Shown: positions 1-8,122 of the stretch, piece by piece
Layout: every line of letters starts with the position of its first letter
How positions within the stretch are numbered: position 1 is the stretch's first letter
Assembly (NCBI RefSeq): GCF_036688685.1
Contig: NZ_JAQQPS010000014.1
Location: forward strand, 62,001-126,000
DNA length: 64,000 nucleotides
Reading direction: 5' to 3'
Origin: JALYUM01 sp036688685
Lineage (GTDB): Bacteria; Pseudomonadota; Gammaproteobacteria; Burkholderiales; Burkholderiaceae_D
Program-made: the position numbers and the translations under genes
Notes under the pieces: generated by a model
Database searches by the model: none
What the model saw: the letters and a program-made list of their open reading frames with translations, nothing else
Told to the model about the DNA's origin: nothing

Positions 1-523
1 AGCTAAGATGCCAATCGCAATTCCAGCTGGCGCCGATGTGGCGATCACTGCAACTGCGATTACCGTCAAGGGCCCGCTGGGCACCTTGACCCAAGCCCTG
101 AACGGCCTGGTCAAAGTAGAAAACAACAACGGCAGCCTGTCGTTCGACATTGTCGACGACAGCCGCGAGTCGAATGCGATGTCGGGTACCTTGCGCGCCC
201 TGGTCAACAATATGGTGACCGGTGTAACCAAGGGCTTCGAGAAGAAGCTGTCACTGGTCGGCGTGGGCTACAAAGCCCAAGCTGCTGGCGACAAGCTGAA
301 TCTTTCGCTGGGTTTCTCGCACCCTGTAGCGCACCAAATGCCTGCAGGCGTCACCGCAACCACGCCAACCCCTACTGAAATCGTTATCAAAGGTATCGAT
401 CGTCAGCAGGTAGGCCAAGTTGCCGCCGAAGTGCGTGCTTACCGCTCCCCTGAGCCTTACAAAGGCAAGGGCGTCCGCTATGTGGACGAAGTGGTTAAGC
501 TTAAAGAAACCAAGAAGAAATAA
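1..523 (+). CDS. rplF: 50S ribosomal protein L6 (5' end cut by window edge)
   Basis: L6 binds 23S rRNA near the GTPase-associated region of the large subunit. The readable frame runs from the window edge (Ala-Lys before the first Met at base 8); family members normally begin about six residues earlier, so the true start lies just outside. The C-terminal part has the expected L6 signature around SPEPYKGKGVRY and a Lys-rich tail. The order L6-L18-S5-L30-L15-SecY is the standard bacterial spc operon, and rplR follows after 9 bp. Only the 5' end is uncertain. Confidence 0.97.
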   Translation, partial: AKMPIAIPAGADVAITATAITVKGPLGTLTQALNGLVKVENNNGSLSFDIVDDSRESNAMSGTLRALVNNMVTGVTKGFEKKLSLVGVGYKAQAAGDKLNLSLGFSHPVAHQMPAGVTATTPTPTEIVIKGIDRQQVGQVAAEVRAYRSPEPYKGKGVRYVDEVVKLKETKKK

Positions 524-532
524 GGGCTGACC

Positions 533-895
533 ATGGACAAGAAAGAATCACGTCTGCGTCGTGGACGCCAGACCCGCATCAAGATCGCGGAACTGAAAGT
601 AAATCGCCTGTCGGTGCACCGCACCAACCTGCACATTTACGCCAGCCTGATCAGCCCGGACGCCAAAGTTCTGGTGTCGGCTTCGACCTTGGAAGCGGAT
701 GTACGCGCCGAGTTGGCTACCCAGAGCGGCAAAGGCGGCAACGCTGCTGCTGCAGCACTGGTCGGCAAACGCGTCGCCGAAAAAGCAATCCAAGCCGGAA
801 TCACCGAAGTTGCGTTCGACCGCTCCGGTTTCCGTTACCACGGCCGTGTCAAGGCGCTGGCTGAAGCCGCGCGTGAAGCCGGTCTGAAGTTCTAA
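533..895 (+). CDS. rplR: 50S ribosomal protein L18
   Basis: L18 binds 5S rRNA together with L5 and L25 and anchors it to the large subunit. The 120-residue length is normal. A basic N-terminal RNA-binding stretch (KKESRLRRGRQTR) is followed by the conserved C-terminal segment with FDRSGFRYHGRVKALAEAAR. It lies between rplF and rpsE with short gaps, as in other spc operons, so it is presumably co-transcribed. Start at the ATG following a purine-rich gap. Confidence 0.98.
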   Translation: MDKKESRLRRGRQTRIKIAELKVNRLSVHRTNLHIYASLISPDAKVLVSASTLEADVRAELATQSGKGGNAAAAALVGKRVAEKAIQAGITEVAFDRSGFRYHGRVKALAEAAREAGLKF

Positions 896-907
896 GGAAG
901 AATCGTC

Positions 908-1426
908 ATGGCAAAAATGCAAGCAAAAATGCAAAGCGACAAGCCGGATGATGGCATGCGCGAAAAAATGATCGCGATCAACCGCGTGACCAAAGTGGTC
1001 AAGGGTGGTCGTATCATGGGCTTCGCAGCATTGACCGTGGTCGGCGACGGCGATGGCCGTATCGGCATGGGCAAGGGCAAGTCGAAAGAAGTACCAGTCG
1101 GTGTGCAAAAGGCAATGGAAGAAGCCCGTCGCAACCTGATCAAGGTACCTCTCAAGAATGGCACCCTGCACCACAGCGTGACCGGCCAGCACGGCGCGTC
1201 GAAAGTCATGATGTCCCCGGCCAAGCCAGGTACAGGCGTGATCGCCGGCGGCGCAATGCGCGCTATCTTTGAAGTGATGGGCGTGACTGATGTGGTGGCG
1301 AAATCCACCGGTTCGTCGAACCCATATAACCTCGTCCGCGCAACGCTGGATGGCCTGTCGAAGATGAGCACCGCTTCCGACATCGCCGCCAAACGTGGCA
1401 AGTCGGTCGAAGAGATCCTGGGTTAA
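908..1426 (+). CDS. rpsE: 30S ribosomal protein S5
   Basis: S5 is a small-subunit protein at the mRNA entry channel and contributes to decoding accuracy. The 172-residue product has the N-terminal S5 double-stranded-RNA-binding domain (INRVTKVVKGGR, about residues 26-37, then the GKGKSKEVP loop) and the C-terminal S5 domain (GGAMRAIFEVMGV). An AGGAAG ribosome binding site precedes the ATG. It sits in the usual place between rplR and rpmD. Confidence 0.98.
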   Translation: MAKMQAKMQSDKPDDGMREKMIAINRVTKVVKGGRIMGFAALTVVGDGDGRIGMGKGKSKEVPVGVQKAMEEARRNLIKVPLKNGTLHHSVTGQHGASKVMMSPAKPGTGVIAGGAMRAIFEVMGVTDVVAKSTGSSNPYNLVRATLDGLSKMSTASDIAAKRGKSVEEILG

Positions 1427-1436
1427 GGAATACATC

Positions 1437-1616
1437 ATGGCAAACACCATCAAAGTGCAACTGGTCAAGGGCCTTATCGGCACCCGCCAGGATCACCGTG
1501 CCACCGTGCGCGGCCTGGGTCTGCGTCGTGTTAACTCGGTTTGCGAGTTGCAGGACACCCCATCCGTTCGTGGCATGATCAACAAAGTCTCGTACCTCGT
1601 TAAAGTTGTCGCGTAA
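1437..1616 (+). CDS. rpmD: 50S ribosomal protein L30
   Basis: A 59-residue L30, a small globular 23S rRNA-binding protein. The frame is open further upstream, but the extra codons overlap the end of rpsE. The ATG at 1437 follows an AAGGAA Shine-Dalgarno and gives the family N-terminus (MANTIKVQLVKGLIG). The conserved RATVRGLGLRR core is present. It is 10 bp from rpsE and 29 bp from rplO. Confidence 0.97.
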   Translation: MANTIKVQLVKGLIGTRQDHRATVRGLGLRRVNSVCELQDTPSVRGMINKVSYLVKVVA

Positions 1617-1645
1617 GCCTTCGGGCTTACGACACGGAGAAACAT

Positions 1646-2077
1646 ATGGAATTGAACACTATCCAACCAGCAGAAGGCGCGAAGCACTACAAGCGTCGCG
1701 TTGGTCGTGGTATCGGCTCGGGCATCGGTAAAACCGCTGGTCGTGGTCACAAAGGTCAGAAATCGCGTTCGGGCGGCTTTCATAAAGTCGGTTTCGAAGG
1801 CGGTCAGATGCCTCTGCAACGCCGTCTGCCTAAGCGCGGCTTCAAGTCCCTGAACGCTACGTTCAAGGCTGAAGTGCGTCTGTCCGACTTGAACAACCTG
1901 GCGGTCGGCGATGTCGACATCCTGGTGCTCAAGCAGGCCGGCATTCTGCCAGTGCTGGCGCGCGATGTGCGCGTTATCCTGTCCGGCGAGATCACCGTTG
2001 CGGTGAACTTGAAGGGCATTAAAGCAACCGTTGGCGCGAAAGCAGCCATCGAAGCAGCTGGCGGCTCGGTCGCTTAA
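1646..2077 (+). CDS. rplO: 50S ribosomal protein L15
   Basis: L15 is a late-assembly 23S rRNA-binding protein. The 143-residue product has the Gly/Arg-rich N-terminal extension (GRGIGSGIGKTAGRGHKGQKSR) that threads into rRNA, and an Ala/Gly-rich C-terminal domain ending IEAAGGSVA. It is preceded by ACGGAGAAAC and followed 28 bp later by secY, the conserved arrangement. Confidence 0.98.
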   Translation: MELNTIQPAEGAKHYKRRVGRGIGSGIGKTAGRGHKGQKSRSGGFHKVGFEGGQMPLQRRLPKRGFKSLNATFKAEVRLSDLNNLAVGDVDILVLKQAGILPVLARDVRVILSGEITVAVNLKGIKATVGAKAAIEAAGGSVA

Positions 2078-2105
2078 TTGCGACTGAACCTGATCGGAGC
2101 AGAAA

Positions 2106-3440
2106 TTGGCGACTAATTCACAACTTGGTAAAAGTGCCGCTTCCGGATTCCCTTGGGGCCGGTTGTGGTTTTTGCTCGGCGCGTTGGTCGTGTACCGTAT
2201 CGGTGCGCACATTCCGGTCCCCGGAATTGACCCGGTACAACTGGCCAACCTGTTCAAGCAGAACGAAGGCGGCATCCTGGGCATGTTCAACATGTTCTCG
2301 GGCGGCGCCTTGTCCCGCTTTACAGTGTTCGCACTTGGCATCATGCCGTACATCTCGGCCTCGATCATCATGCAGTTGGTGTCGATCGTTTCTCCGCAGA
2401 TGGAAGCGTTGAAAAAAGAAGGCGAAGCAGGCCGCCGCAAGATTACCCAGTACACCCGGTATTTCACGGTGGCCTTGGCAACCTTTCAGGCGTTCGGCAT
2501 TGCCGTGGCACTCGAGTCGCAACAGGGTCTGGTGTTAGATCCAGGCATGGCCTTCCGCTTCGTCACTGTCGTGACGCTGCTGACCGGGACCATGTTCCTG
2601 ATGTGGCTGGGCGAGCAGATCACCGAGCGTGGCCTGGGTAACGGCATTTCGATCATTATTTTTGCGGGCATTGCGGCCGGTTTGCCGTCAGCACTGAGTG
2701 GCTTGTTCACTTTGGTGTCGAACGGTTCGATCAGCAGCTTTTCGGCGATTTTCATTGTGATCCTGGTCGCAGCGGTGACGTATTTCGTGGTGTTTGTCGA
2801 GCGTGGCCAGCGTAAAATCCTGGTCAATTACGCCAAGCGTCAAGTCGGCAATAAAGTGTACGGCGGCCAAACCAGCCACCTGCCTTTGAAGCTGAACATG
2901 GCCGGCGTGATCCCGCCGATCTTCGCGTCGTCGATCATCCTGTTCCCGGCGACCATTGTCGACTGGTTCACGAAGGGTAAGGACACCAGCAGCCCGGTGA
3001 TTCGTTTCCTGAAGGACCTGGCGGCATCGATGGGACCTGGCGAGCCGATCCACGCTCTGCTGTATGCAGTGGCGATCGTGTTTTTCTGCTTCTTCTATAC
3101 GGCGCTGGTGTTTAACAGCAAAGAAACAGCAGACAACTTGAAGAAGAGTGGTGCATTTGTTCCCGGGATTCGTCCAGGCGACCAGACCGCACGCTACATT
3201 GACAAGATTCTGATGCGCCTGACTTTGGCCGGCGCGGTGTACATCACTTTGGTGTGCCTGCTGCCAGAGTTCATGCAAGCCCAATGGAAGGTGCCGTTCT
3301 ACTTCGGTGGTACTTCGCTGTTGATTATTGTGGTTGTCACCATGGACTTCATGGCACAAGTACAAAACTACGTCATGTCGCAGCAGTACGAATCGTTGCT
3401 GCGCAAGGCAAATTTCAAGGGCGGCATCCCGTCGCGTTAA
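2106..3440 (+). CDS. secY: Protein translocase subunit SecY
   Basis: Channel-forming subunit of the SecYEG translocon, which exports unfolded preproteins and inserts inner-membrane proteins. The 444-residue product shows about ten hydrophobic spans, the plug region after the first span (IPVPGIDP), the conserved GIMPYISASIIMQL segment, and the GNGISIIIFAGI and FVPGIRPG motifs. The start used is TTG at 2106 (ATNSQLGKSAASG), since no in-frame ATG gives a full-length N-terminus. A TTG start could keep translation low relative to the ribosomal genes, which is inference. Confidence 0.97.
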   Translation: MATNSQLGKSAASGFPWGRLWFLLGALVVYRIGAHIPVPGIDPVQLANLFKQNEGGILGMFNMFSGGALSRFTVFALGIMPYISASIIMQLVSIVSPQMEALKKEGEAGRRKITQYTRYFTVALATFQAFGIAVALESQQGLVLDPGMAFRFVTVVTLLTGTMFLMWLGEQITERGLGNGISIIIFAGIAAGLPSALSGLFTLVSNGSISSFSAIFIVILVAAVTYFVVFVERGQRKILVNYAKRQVGNKVYGGQTSHLPLKLNMAGVIPPIFASSIILFPATIVDWFTKGKDTSSPVIRFLKDLAASMGPGEPIHALLYAVAIVFFCFFYTALVFNSKETADNLKKSGAFVPGIRPGDQTARYIDKILMRLTLAGAVYITLVCLLPEFMQAQWKVPFYFGGTSLLIIVVVTMDFMAQVQNYVMSQQYESLLRKANFKGGIPSR

Positions 3441-3468
3441 GCGGCGCCAACCGGAGCAAATAGAACGC

Positions 3469-3687
3469 ATGGCAAAAGACGACGTCATTCAAATGCAGGG
3501 CGAGATTCTTGAGAATCTCCCAAATGCGACATTTCGCGTAAAGCTGGAAAACGGGCACGTGGTGCTTGGACATATCTCGGGTAAAATGCGCATGAATTAC
3601 ATTCGCATTCTCCCTGGCGACAAGGTCACGGTGGAATTGACGCCGTATGACCTGTCCCGGGCTCGTATTGTGTTCCGGACCAAGTAA
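3469..3687 (+). CDS. infA: Translation initiation factor IF-1
   Basis: A 72-residue single S1/OB-fold protein that binds the ribosomal A site during initiation. The start at 3469 gives the canonical N-terminus MAKDDVIQMQGEI; the open frame extends upstream into secY but that part is out-of-frame shadow. The body contains VLGHISGKMRMNYIRILPGDKV. It lies 28 bp after secY and before rpmJ, the usual position at the spc/alpha boundary. Confidence 0.98.
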   Translation: MAKDDVIQMQGEILENLPNATFRVKLENGHVVLGHISGKMRMNYIRILPGDKVTVELTPYDLSRARIVFRTK

Positions 3688-3725
3688 AAATATTTAAGTA
3701 ATCGAACCAAGAAGAGAGTGCAAAA

Positions 3726-3839
3726 ATGAAAGTTCTCGCATCAGTCAAGCGGATCTGCCGCAACTGCAAGATCATCAAGCGCAAAGGCGTAGTCCGCGTA
3801 ATCTGCGTGGAACCACGTCATAAGCAGCGTCAAGGTTAA
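3726..3839 (+). CDS. rpmJ: 50S ribosomal protein L36
   Basis: A 37-codon gene reading MKVLASVKRICRNCK at its start and ending KQRQG. It carries the zinc-ligand set Cys11, Cys14, Cys27 and His32 of the zinc-binding (C+) form of L36. An AGAGAGTG purine-rich stretch precedes the ATG. Its position between infA and rpsM is conserved across bacteria. Confidence 0.97.
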   Translation: MKVLASVKRICRNCKIIKRKGVVRVICVEPRHKQRQG

Positions 3840-3855
3840 TTTCGAGGAATAACGA

Positions 3856-4221
3856 ATGGCACGTATTGCAGGGGTCAACATCCCAAATCATCAGCACACT
3901 GTTATCGGCCTGACGGCGATCTACGGTGTGGGCCGTCCACGCTCGCAGAAAATTTGCGATGCTACGGGTGTTCCGACCAATAAAAAGGTCAAAGACCTGG
4001 ACGATAACGAACTCGAGAAACTGCGTGACGAAGTCGGCAAGTTTGTCGTAGAAGGCGACCTGCGTCGCGAGCTGTCCATGAACATCAAGCGTTTGATGGA
4101 CTTGGGTTGCTACCGCGGCATGCGTCACCGCAAGGGCCTGCCAGTGCGTGGTCAGCGTACCCGCACCAATGCTCGTACCCGCAAAGGTCCGCGCAAGGCA
4201 GCTCAATCGCTTAAGAAATAA
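3856..4221 (+). CDS. rpsM: 30S ribosomal protein S13
   Basis: S13 sits at the head of the 30S subunit and contacts the P-site tRNA and the large subunit. The 121-residue product has the N-terminal helix-two-turn-helix region (GVNIPNHQHTVIGLTAIYGVG) and the basic C-terminal tail (RGLPVRGQRTRTNARTRKG-type, here with HRKGLPVRGQRT). An AGGAATAACG ribosome binding region precedes the ATG. First gene of the alpha operon (rpsM-rpsK-rpsD-rpoA-rplQ). Confidence 0.98.
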   Translation: MARIAGVNIPNHQHTVIGLTAIYGVGRPRSQKICDATGVPTNKKVKDLDDNELEKLRDEVGKFVVEGDLRRELSMNIKRLMDLGCYRGMRHRKGLPVRGQRTRTNARTRKGPRKAAQSLKK

Positions 4222-4235
4222 TCTAGGAAGCAAAC

Positions 4236-4640
4236 ATGGCTAAGCAACAAAACAGCGCAGCAGCAGCGCGCGTCCGTAAAAAGGTCAAGAAGAACGTTGC
4301 CGAGGGCATCGCCCACGTGCACGCGTCCTTCAACAACACCATCATCACGATCACCGATCGTCAGGGCAATGCTCTGTCGTGGGCGACGTCCGGCGGCGCC
4401 GGCTTCAAGGGTTCGCGTAAATCGACCCCGTTTGCAGCGCAGGTTGCAGCCGAAGCAGCAGGCAAAGTCGCAGTTGAGTGCGGCGTGAAAAACCTGGAAG
4501 TGCGTATCAAGGGCCCTGGTCCTGGTCGTGAATCCGCTGTGCGCGCGCTGAACAACCTGGGCATCAAGATCACCGAGATCCAGGACGTTACGCCAGTTCC
4601 ACACAACGGTTGCCGTCCTCCGAAGCGCCGTCGTATCTAA
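4236..4640 (+). CDS. rpsK: 30S ribosomal protein S11
   Basis: S11 lines the platform of the 30S subunit near the mRNA exit. The 134-residue product has the conserved HVHASFNNTIITITD segment, SWATSGGAGFKGSRKSTPFAAQ, and the C-terminal PHNGCRPPKRRRI. It is 14 bp downstream of rpsM. The next gene, rpsD, is separated by an unusually long structured gap. Confidence 0.98.
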   Translation: MAKQQNSAAAARVRKKVKKNVAEGIAHVHASFNNTIITITDRQGNALSWATSGGAGFKGSRKSTPFAAQVAAEAAGKVAVECGVKNLEVRIKGPGPGRESAVRALNNLGIKITEIQDVTPVPHNGCRPPKRRRI

Positions 4641-4927
4641 GACTCAGCTTAAGCGTCACCGCTTAAGTTGAACTTGGCGAGCCTTGGCTCGCCGATTTGT
4701 CGTTAGAGGGATACATCTTTGTGCGGTTACTTTTGTCTCCGTCAAAGAAGCGCCGATGCAGTGCCCCGAAATGGGCTATACTGCCCGGCTGTTATCGCCT
4801 GCCGTCACGCATTTGTGTGGGGCATCAGCAGGTTTATTGTTAGCCACCGTCCGTTCTCAAGCTGAACTGGACTAGCGCCCGTCACATCCCAGGATGGACT
4901 TGGGGCGTCATTTTTAAAGGAAATACC
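4641..4927 (+). other. Structured 287-bp gap between rpsK and rpsD
   Basis: No convincing gene here. Two hairpins follow rpsK directly: 4644-4671 (12-pair stem with one G-T pair and loop TCAC, core CTTAAGCG/CGCTTAAG) and 4676-4693 (GGCGAGCC/GGCTCGCC). Neither is followed by a T run, so they look more like processing or attenuation structures than rho-independent terminators. Just before rpsD a third fold is possible, with outer arms near 4873 and 4905 (CGCCC/GGGCG) and an inner CATCC/GGATG stem, followed by ATTTTTAAAGGAAATACC. The last part is the rpsD ribosome binding site. A role in S4 feedback control is only a guess. Confidence 0.6.
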
Positions 4928-5551
4928 GTGGCACGTTATATCGGACCTAAAGCAAAACTGTCCCGCCGTGAAGGTACGGACCTGTTCCTCAAGAGCGCAC
5001 GTCGCTCGCTGGACTCGAAGTGCAAACTGGACGTCAAGCCAGGCCAGCACGGTGTCAAGTCGGGTGCCCGCACCTCGGACTACGGCAATCAGCTGCGCGA
5101 AAAGCAAAAAGTCAAACGCATGTACGGCATCCTGGAACGCCAGTTCCGCCGCTACTTCGCTGAAGCAAACCGTCGCAAAGGCAACACCGGCGAAACCCTG
5201 CTGCGCCTGCTGGAAGCGCGTCTCGACAACGTCTGCTACCGCATGGGCTTTGGTTCGACCCGCGCTGAAGCGCGTCAATTGGTCAGCCACAAAGCTTTCA
5301 CCGTCAACGGTAACGTCGTGAACATCGCTTCGTACGCTGTCAAGTCGGGTGACGTCATCGCCGTGCGCGAAAAAGCCAAAAAGCAAGTACGTATCATGGA
5401 AGCCCTGTCGCTGGCTGAACAGATCGGCATGCCGAGCTGGGTATCCGTTGACTCGAAGAAAATGGAAGGCACCTTCCGTTCGTTCCCAGAGCGTAACGAG
5501 ATCGCCAACGACGTCAACGAAGCACTGATCGTCGAACTGTACTCGCGTTAA
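4928..5551 (+). CDS. rpsD: 30S ribosomal protein S4
   Basis: S4 is a primary 16S rRNA-binding protein that starts assembly of the 30S body; in E. coli it also represses translation of the alpha operon. The 207-residue product has the N-terminal domain (ARYIGPKAKLSRREGTDLF) and the S4 RNA-binding domain (LDNVCYRMGFGSTRAEARQL, then NGNVVNIASYAVKSGD). A strong AAAGGAAATACC site precedes the ATG. A TTTAAAGG box and three possible hairpins lie upstream. Confidence 0.98.
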   Translation: MARYIGPKAKLSRREGTDLFLKSARRSLDSKCKLDVKPGQHGVKSGARTSDYGNQLREKQKVKRMYGILERQFRRYFAEANRRKGNTGETLLRLLEARLDNVCYRMGFGSTRAEARQLVSHKAFTVNGNVVNIASYAVKSGDVIAVREKAKKQVRIMEALSLAEQIGMPSWVSVDSKKMEGTFRSFPERNEIANDVNEALIVELYSR

Positions 5552-5557
5552 AAAACC

Positions 5558-5579
5558 CGTCACTCCTTTGTGGGTGACG
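5558..5579 (+). other. Hairpin between rpsD and rpoA
   Basis: An 8-pair stem CGTCACTC/GGGTGACG (one G-T pair) closes a six-base loop directly after the rpsD stop codon. It is preceded by five A residues but not followed by a T run, so transcription probably continues into rpoA. It may stabilise the upstream mRNA end. Function inferred from structure only. Confidence 0.5.
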
Positions 5580-5668
5580 ATGCTATACCGCCTGCTCTTC
5601 GAGCGGGCGTTTTCACATTCCATCAGCCTTATCGGTGTAACGAGCCGAGGGTATTGAAGAGGACACTC

Positions 5669-6646
5669 ATGCAAAACAGTTTGTTGAAGCCACGTATCAT
5701 CGATGTCGAGGCGCTTGGCGCCGGTCACGCCAGAGTCGTGATGGAGCCATTCGAACGTGGTTACGGCCATACCCTTGGTAACGCGCTGCGTCGCGTTCTG
5801 CTGTCGTCGATGGTCGGCTACGCGCCAACCGAAGTGACGATCGCCGGCGTCGTGCACGAGTACTCGTCGCTCGACGGCGTTCAGGAAGACGTCGTCGACC
5901 TGCTGCTGAACCTGAAGGGCGTGGTCTTCAAAGTCCACAACCGTGATTCGGTGACGCTGACCCTGAAGAAGGAAGGCGAAGGCGCCGTCCTGGCATCGGA
6001 CATCGACCTGCCGCACGACGTCGAGCTGATCAACCCGGACCACGTGATTGCCCACCTGACCGCTGGCGGCAAGCTGGACATGCAGATCAAGGTCGAAAAA
6101 GGCCGTGGTTATGTACCAGGTAACGTCCGTCGCCTGTCGGAAGACACCAACAAGACGATCGGCCGCATCATCCTGGACGCGTCGTTCTCGCCAGTGCGCC
6201 GCGTGTCGTACTTCGTTGAATCGGCCCGCGTTGAACAGCGTACCGACCTGGACAAGCTGATCATCAACATTGAAACCAATGGCGTGATCACCCCGGAAGA
6301 AGCAATTCGCCAGTCGGCCCGCGTACTCGTGGACCAATTGAACGTGTTTGCTGCCCTGGAAGGCACGGAAGCCGCCGCCGAAGCACCATCGCGTGCACCG
6401 CTGGTCGATCCGATCCTGCTGCGTCCAGTCGACGATCTCGAGTTGACCGTTCGTTCGGCCAACTGCCTGAAAGCCGAAAACATCTACTACATTGGCGACC
6501 TGATCCAGCGTTCGGAAAACGAACTGCTCAAGACGCCAAACCTGGGCCGCAAGTCGCTCAACGAAATCAAGGAAGTCTTGGCTTCGCGTGGCTTGACCCT
6601 CGGTATGAAGCTGGAAAACTGGCCGCCTGCCGGCCTGGAAAAGTAA
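5669..6646 (+). CDS. rpoA: DNA-directed RNA polymerase subunit alpha
   Basis: Alpha dimerises to nucleate polymerase assembly, and its C-terminal domain touches activators and UP elements. The 325-residue product starts MQNSLLKPRIIDVE at 5669, the family N-terminus, after GAAGAGGACACTC; an upstream extension of the frame is non-homologous. The N-terminal assembly domain has GYGHTLGNALRRVLLSS. The C-terminal domain begins around residue 245 and holds NCLKAENIYYIGDL and TPNLGRKSLNEIKEVL helices. Followed by rplQ, as usual. Confidence 0.98.
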   Translation: MQNSLLKPRIIDVEALGAGHARVVMEPFERGYGHTLGNALRRVLLSSMVGYAPTEVTIAGVVHEYSSLDGVQEDVVDLLLNLKGVVFKVHNRDSVTLTLKKEGEGAVLASDIDLPHDVELINPDHVIAHLTAGGKLDMQIKVEKGRGYVPGNVRRLSEDTNKTIGRIILDASFSPVRRVSYFVESARVEQRTDLDKLIINIETNGVITPEEAIRQSARVLVDQLNVFAALEGTEAAAEAPSRAPLVDPILLRPVDDLELTVRSANCLKAENIYYIGDLIQRSENELLKTPNLGRKSLNEIKEVLASRGLTLGMKLENWPPAGLEK

Positions 6647-6659
6647 TTTTGTAGCACCT

Positions 6660-6681
6660 GTCCGGGCGCTTTTGCCCGGGC
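6660..6681 (+). other. GC-rich hairpin between rpoA and rplQ
   Basis: CCGGGC/GCCCGG stem extended by two further pairs (one wobble), with a GCTTTT loop. The following bases are CAATTAACC, without a U tract, so this is not a classical terminator. A partial attenuator or mRNA-processing site is possible within the alpha operon. Confidence 0.45.
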
Positions 6682-6760
6682 AATTAACCACCCCTTATAA
6701 CCGGCCCGCGTCCAATCGACGATCGAAGAGCTGGGATAAACACACTCGAAAGGAATTACC

Positions 6761-7156
6761 ATGCGTCACCGTCACGGCCTTCGCAAGCTGAATCGTACTT
6801 CGTCCCACCGCCTCGCCATGCTGCGCAACATGACCGTTTCCCTGCTGCGTCATGAAGCCATCAAAACCACCGTGCCAAAAGCCAAGGAACTGCGCCGCGT
6901 TGTCGAGCCAATCCTGACCCTGGGCAAGACCGATACCCTGGCAAACAAACGCCTGGCATTCGCTCGCCTGCGCGACCGCGAGATGGTTCTGAAACTGTTC
7001 GCTGAACTGGGCCCACGTTACGCCAACCGTAACGGCGGCTACCTGCGTATCCTGAAAATGGGTTTCCGCGTAGGCGACAATGCACCAATGGCTTACGTTG
7101 AACTGATGGACCGTCCAGAAGTCACCGATGCTGAAGAAGCGCCAACCGCCGAGTAA
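6761..7156 (+). CDS. rplQ: 50S ribosomal protein L17
   Basis: L17 lines the exit-tunnel side of the 50S subunit. The 131-residue product begins MRHRHGLRKLNRTSSHR and contains HEAIKTTVPKAKELRR and NGGYLRILKMGFRVGD, both diagnostic. A GAAAGGAATTACC site precedes the start. Last gene of the alpha operon; a strong terminator follows 17 bp after the stop. Confidence 0.98.
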   Translation: MRHRHGLRKLNRTSSHRLAMLRNMTVSLLRHEAIKTTVPKAKELRRVVEPILTLGKTDTLANKRLAFARLRDREMVLKLFAELGPRYANRNGGYLRILKMGFRVGDNAPMAYVELMDRPEVTDAEEAPTAE

Positions 7157-7173
7157 TCGACGGCTGCTTCCAT

Positions 7174-7203
7174 AAAAAACCAGGCCGCGTGCCTGGTTTT
7201 TTT
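7174..7203 (+). terminator. Rho-independent terminator after rplQ
   Basis: CCAGGC/GCCTGG stem with a five-base loop, flanked by AAAAAA upstream and TTTTTTT downstream. The A and T tracts pair, so the signal works in both directions. It ends the ribosomal operon and also overlaps the stop of the convergent LysR gene. Confidence 0.95.
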
Positions 7204-8122
7204 ACGCAGGTACGTGCTGGCGCGGAATGCGCGCCCGGCACACGCCGAGCACCAGTTGGCGCAGCCAACGGTGGGACGGGTCGGCCTCGGCGCGTGGATG
7301 CCACATCTGGGAGATGGTCAGCGATTCAACCGTCACTGGCAGCGCAAAGACCCAGCAGCCGTCCGGTTGTGCGGCCGGCAGATAGGAGCCCGGCAGCAAG
7401 GCCACCAGGTCGGATGCGCGCGCAATCGCCAGCGCCGCAGGAAAGCCGGGCACCACGGCGACCACCTGGCGTTCCAGTCCAAGCAAGGCCAAAGCCATGT
7501 CGACCGGCCCGCTCGCGCGCCCGCGCCGGGACGCGACCACGTGCAGGGCTGCCGCGTACCGCTCGGCCGTCATCGGGCCACTGGCCAGTGGATGTCCTGC
7601 GCGGACCACGCCGACATAATGGTCGCGAAACAGCGCCTGCACGCGTACTTCCGGGCCCATATTTCCGACCACCCCAATTTCGAGGTCGGCCGAGCCATCG
7701 CGCAGGTAAGCCGAGGTTTTTTCGATTTTGGGCGCGAAGCGCAGGCGCACCAGCGGCGCCGCGCTGCTGGTGGCAGCGATCAGCGCCGCGCCGAAAGACT
7801 CGACGAATCCGCCATTGGCGCGAATGGTGAAGGTGCGCTGCAGCCTGGCCAAGTCCGGTTCCAGGCCGCTTGGACGCAGCAGGGCGCGCGCGTCGTGCAC
7901 GGTTTGGTGGGTACGCTCGCGCAATGCTTCGGCGCAGGGCGTCAACACCATGCGCCGGCCGGCGCGCACCAGCAGCAGATCGCCGGTCGCTTCGCGCAGG
8001 CGGGCCAGCGTGCGGCTCATGGCCGACGCACTCAGGCCAAGCCGGCGGGCGGCGCCGGCGACGCTGGCGTCGTTCAGCAGCGCGTCCAGCGCAATCAGGA
8101 GGTTCAGGTCAGGGTCTGGCAT
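7202..8122 (-). CDS. LysR-family transcriptional regulator
   Basis: A LysR-type regulator of 306 residues: N-terminal winged helix-turn-helix (about residues 4-63, with LNLLIALDALLNDASVAGAARRLG-type helix 1-2 and SASAMSRTLARLRE as recognition part) and a C-terminal substrate-binding-like effector domain. The start chosen (8122, MPDPDLNLLIALD) matches family N-termini; a GTG or ATG further upstream would add 16 residues. It is divergent from an MFS exporter 119 bp away, so it most likely controls that exporter and itself. The ligand is not predictable from sequence. Confidence 0.9.
   Translation of the reverse strand: MPDPDLNLLIALDALLNDASVAGAARRLGLSASAMSRTLARLREATGDLLLVRAGRRMVLTPCAEALRERTHQTVHDARALLRPSGLEPDLARLQRTFTIRANGGFVESFGAALIAATSSAAPLVRLRFAPKIEKTSAYLRDGSADLEIGVVGNMGPEVRVQALFRDHYVGVVRAGHPLASGPMTAERYAAALHVVASRRGRASGPVDMALALLGLERQVVAVVPGFPAALAIARASDLVALLPGSYLPAAQPDGCWVFALPVTVESLTISQMWHPRAEADPSHRWLRQLVLGVCRARIPRQHVPA

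Noticed and set aside
548..1483. Long lower-strand open frame across rplR and rpsE
   Set aside because: It is antisense to certain ribosomal genes, His/Asp/Cys-rich in composition, and has no homology I can see. Long antisense frames are common in GC-rich coding DNA.
4675..4695. GGCGAGCC/GGCTCGCC hairpin as a rho-independent terminator
   Set aside because: Tight loop and no T run after it; transcription must continue to rpsD and rpoA.
4805..6691. 628-codon lower-strand frame opposite rpsD and rpoA
   Set aside because: A shadow of rpsD and rpoA; composition is typical of antisense translation and no domain is recognisable.
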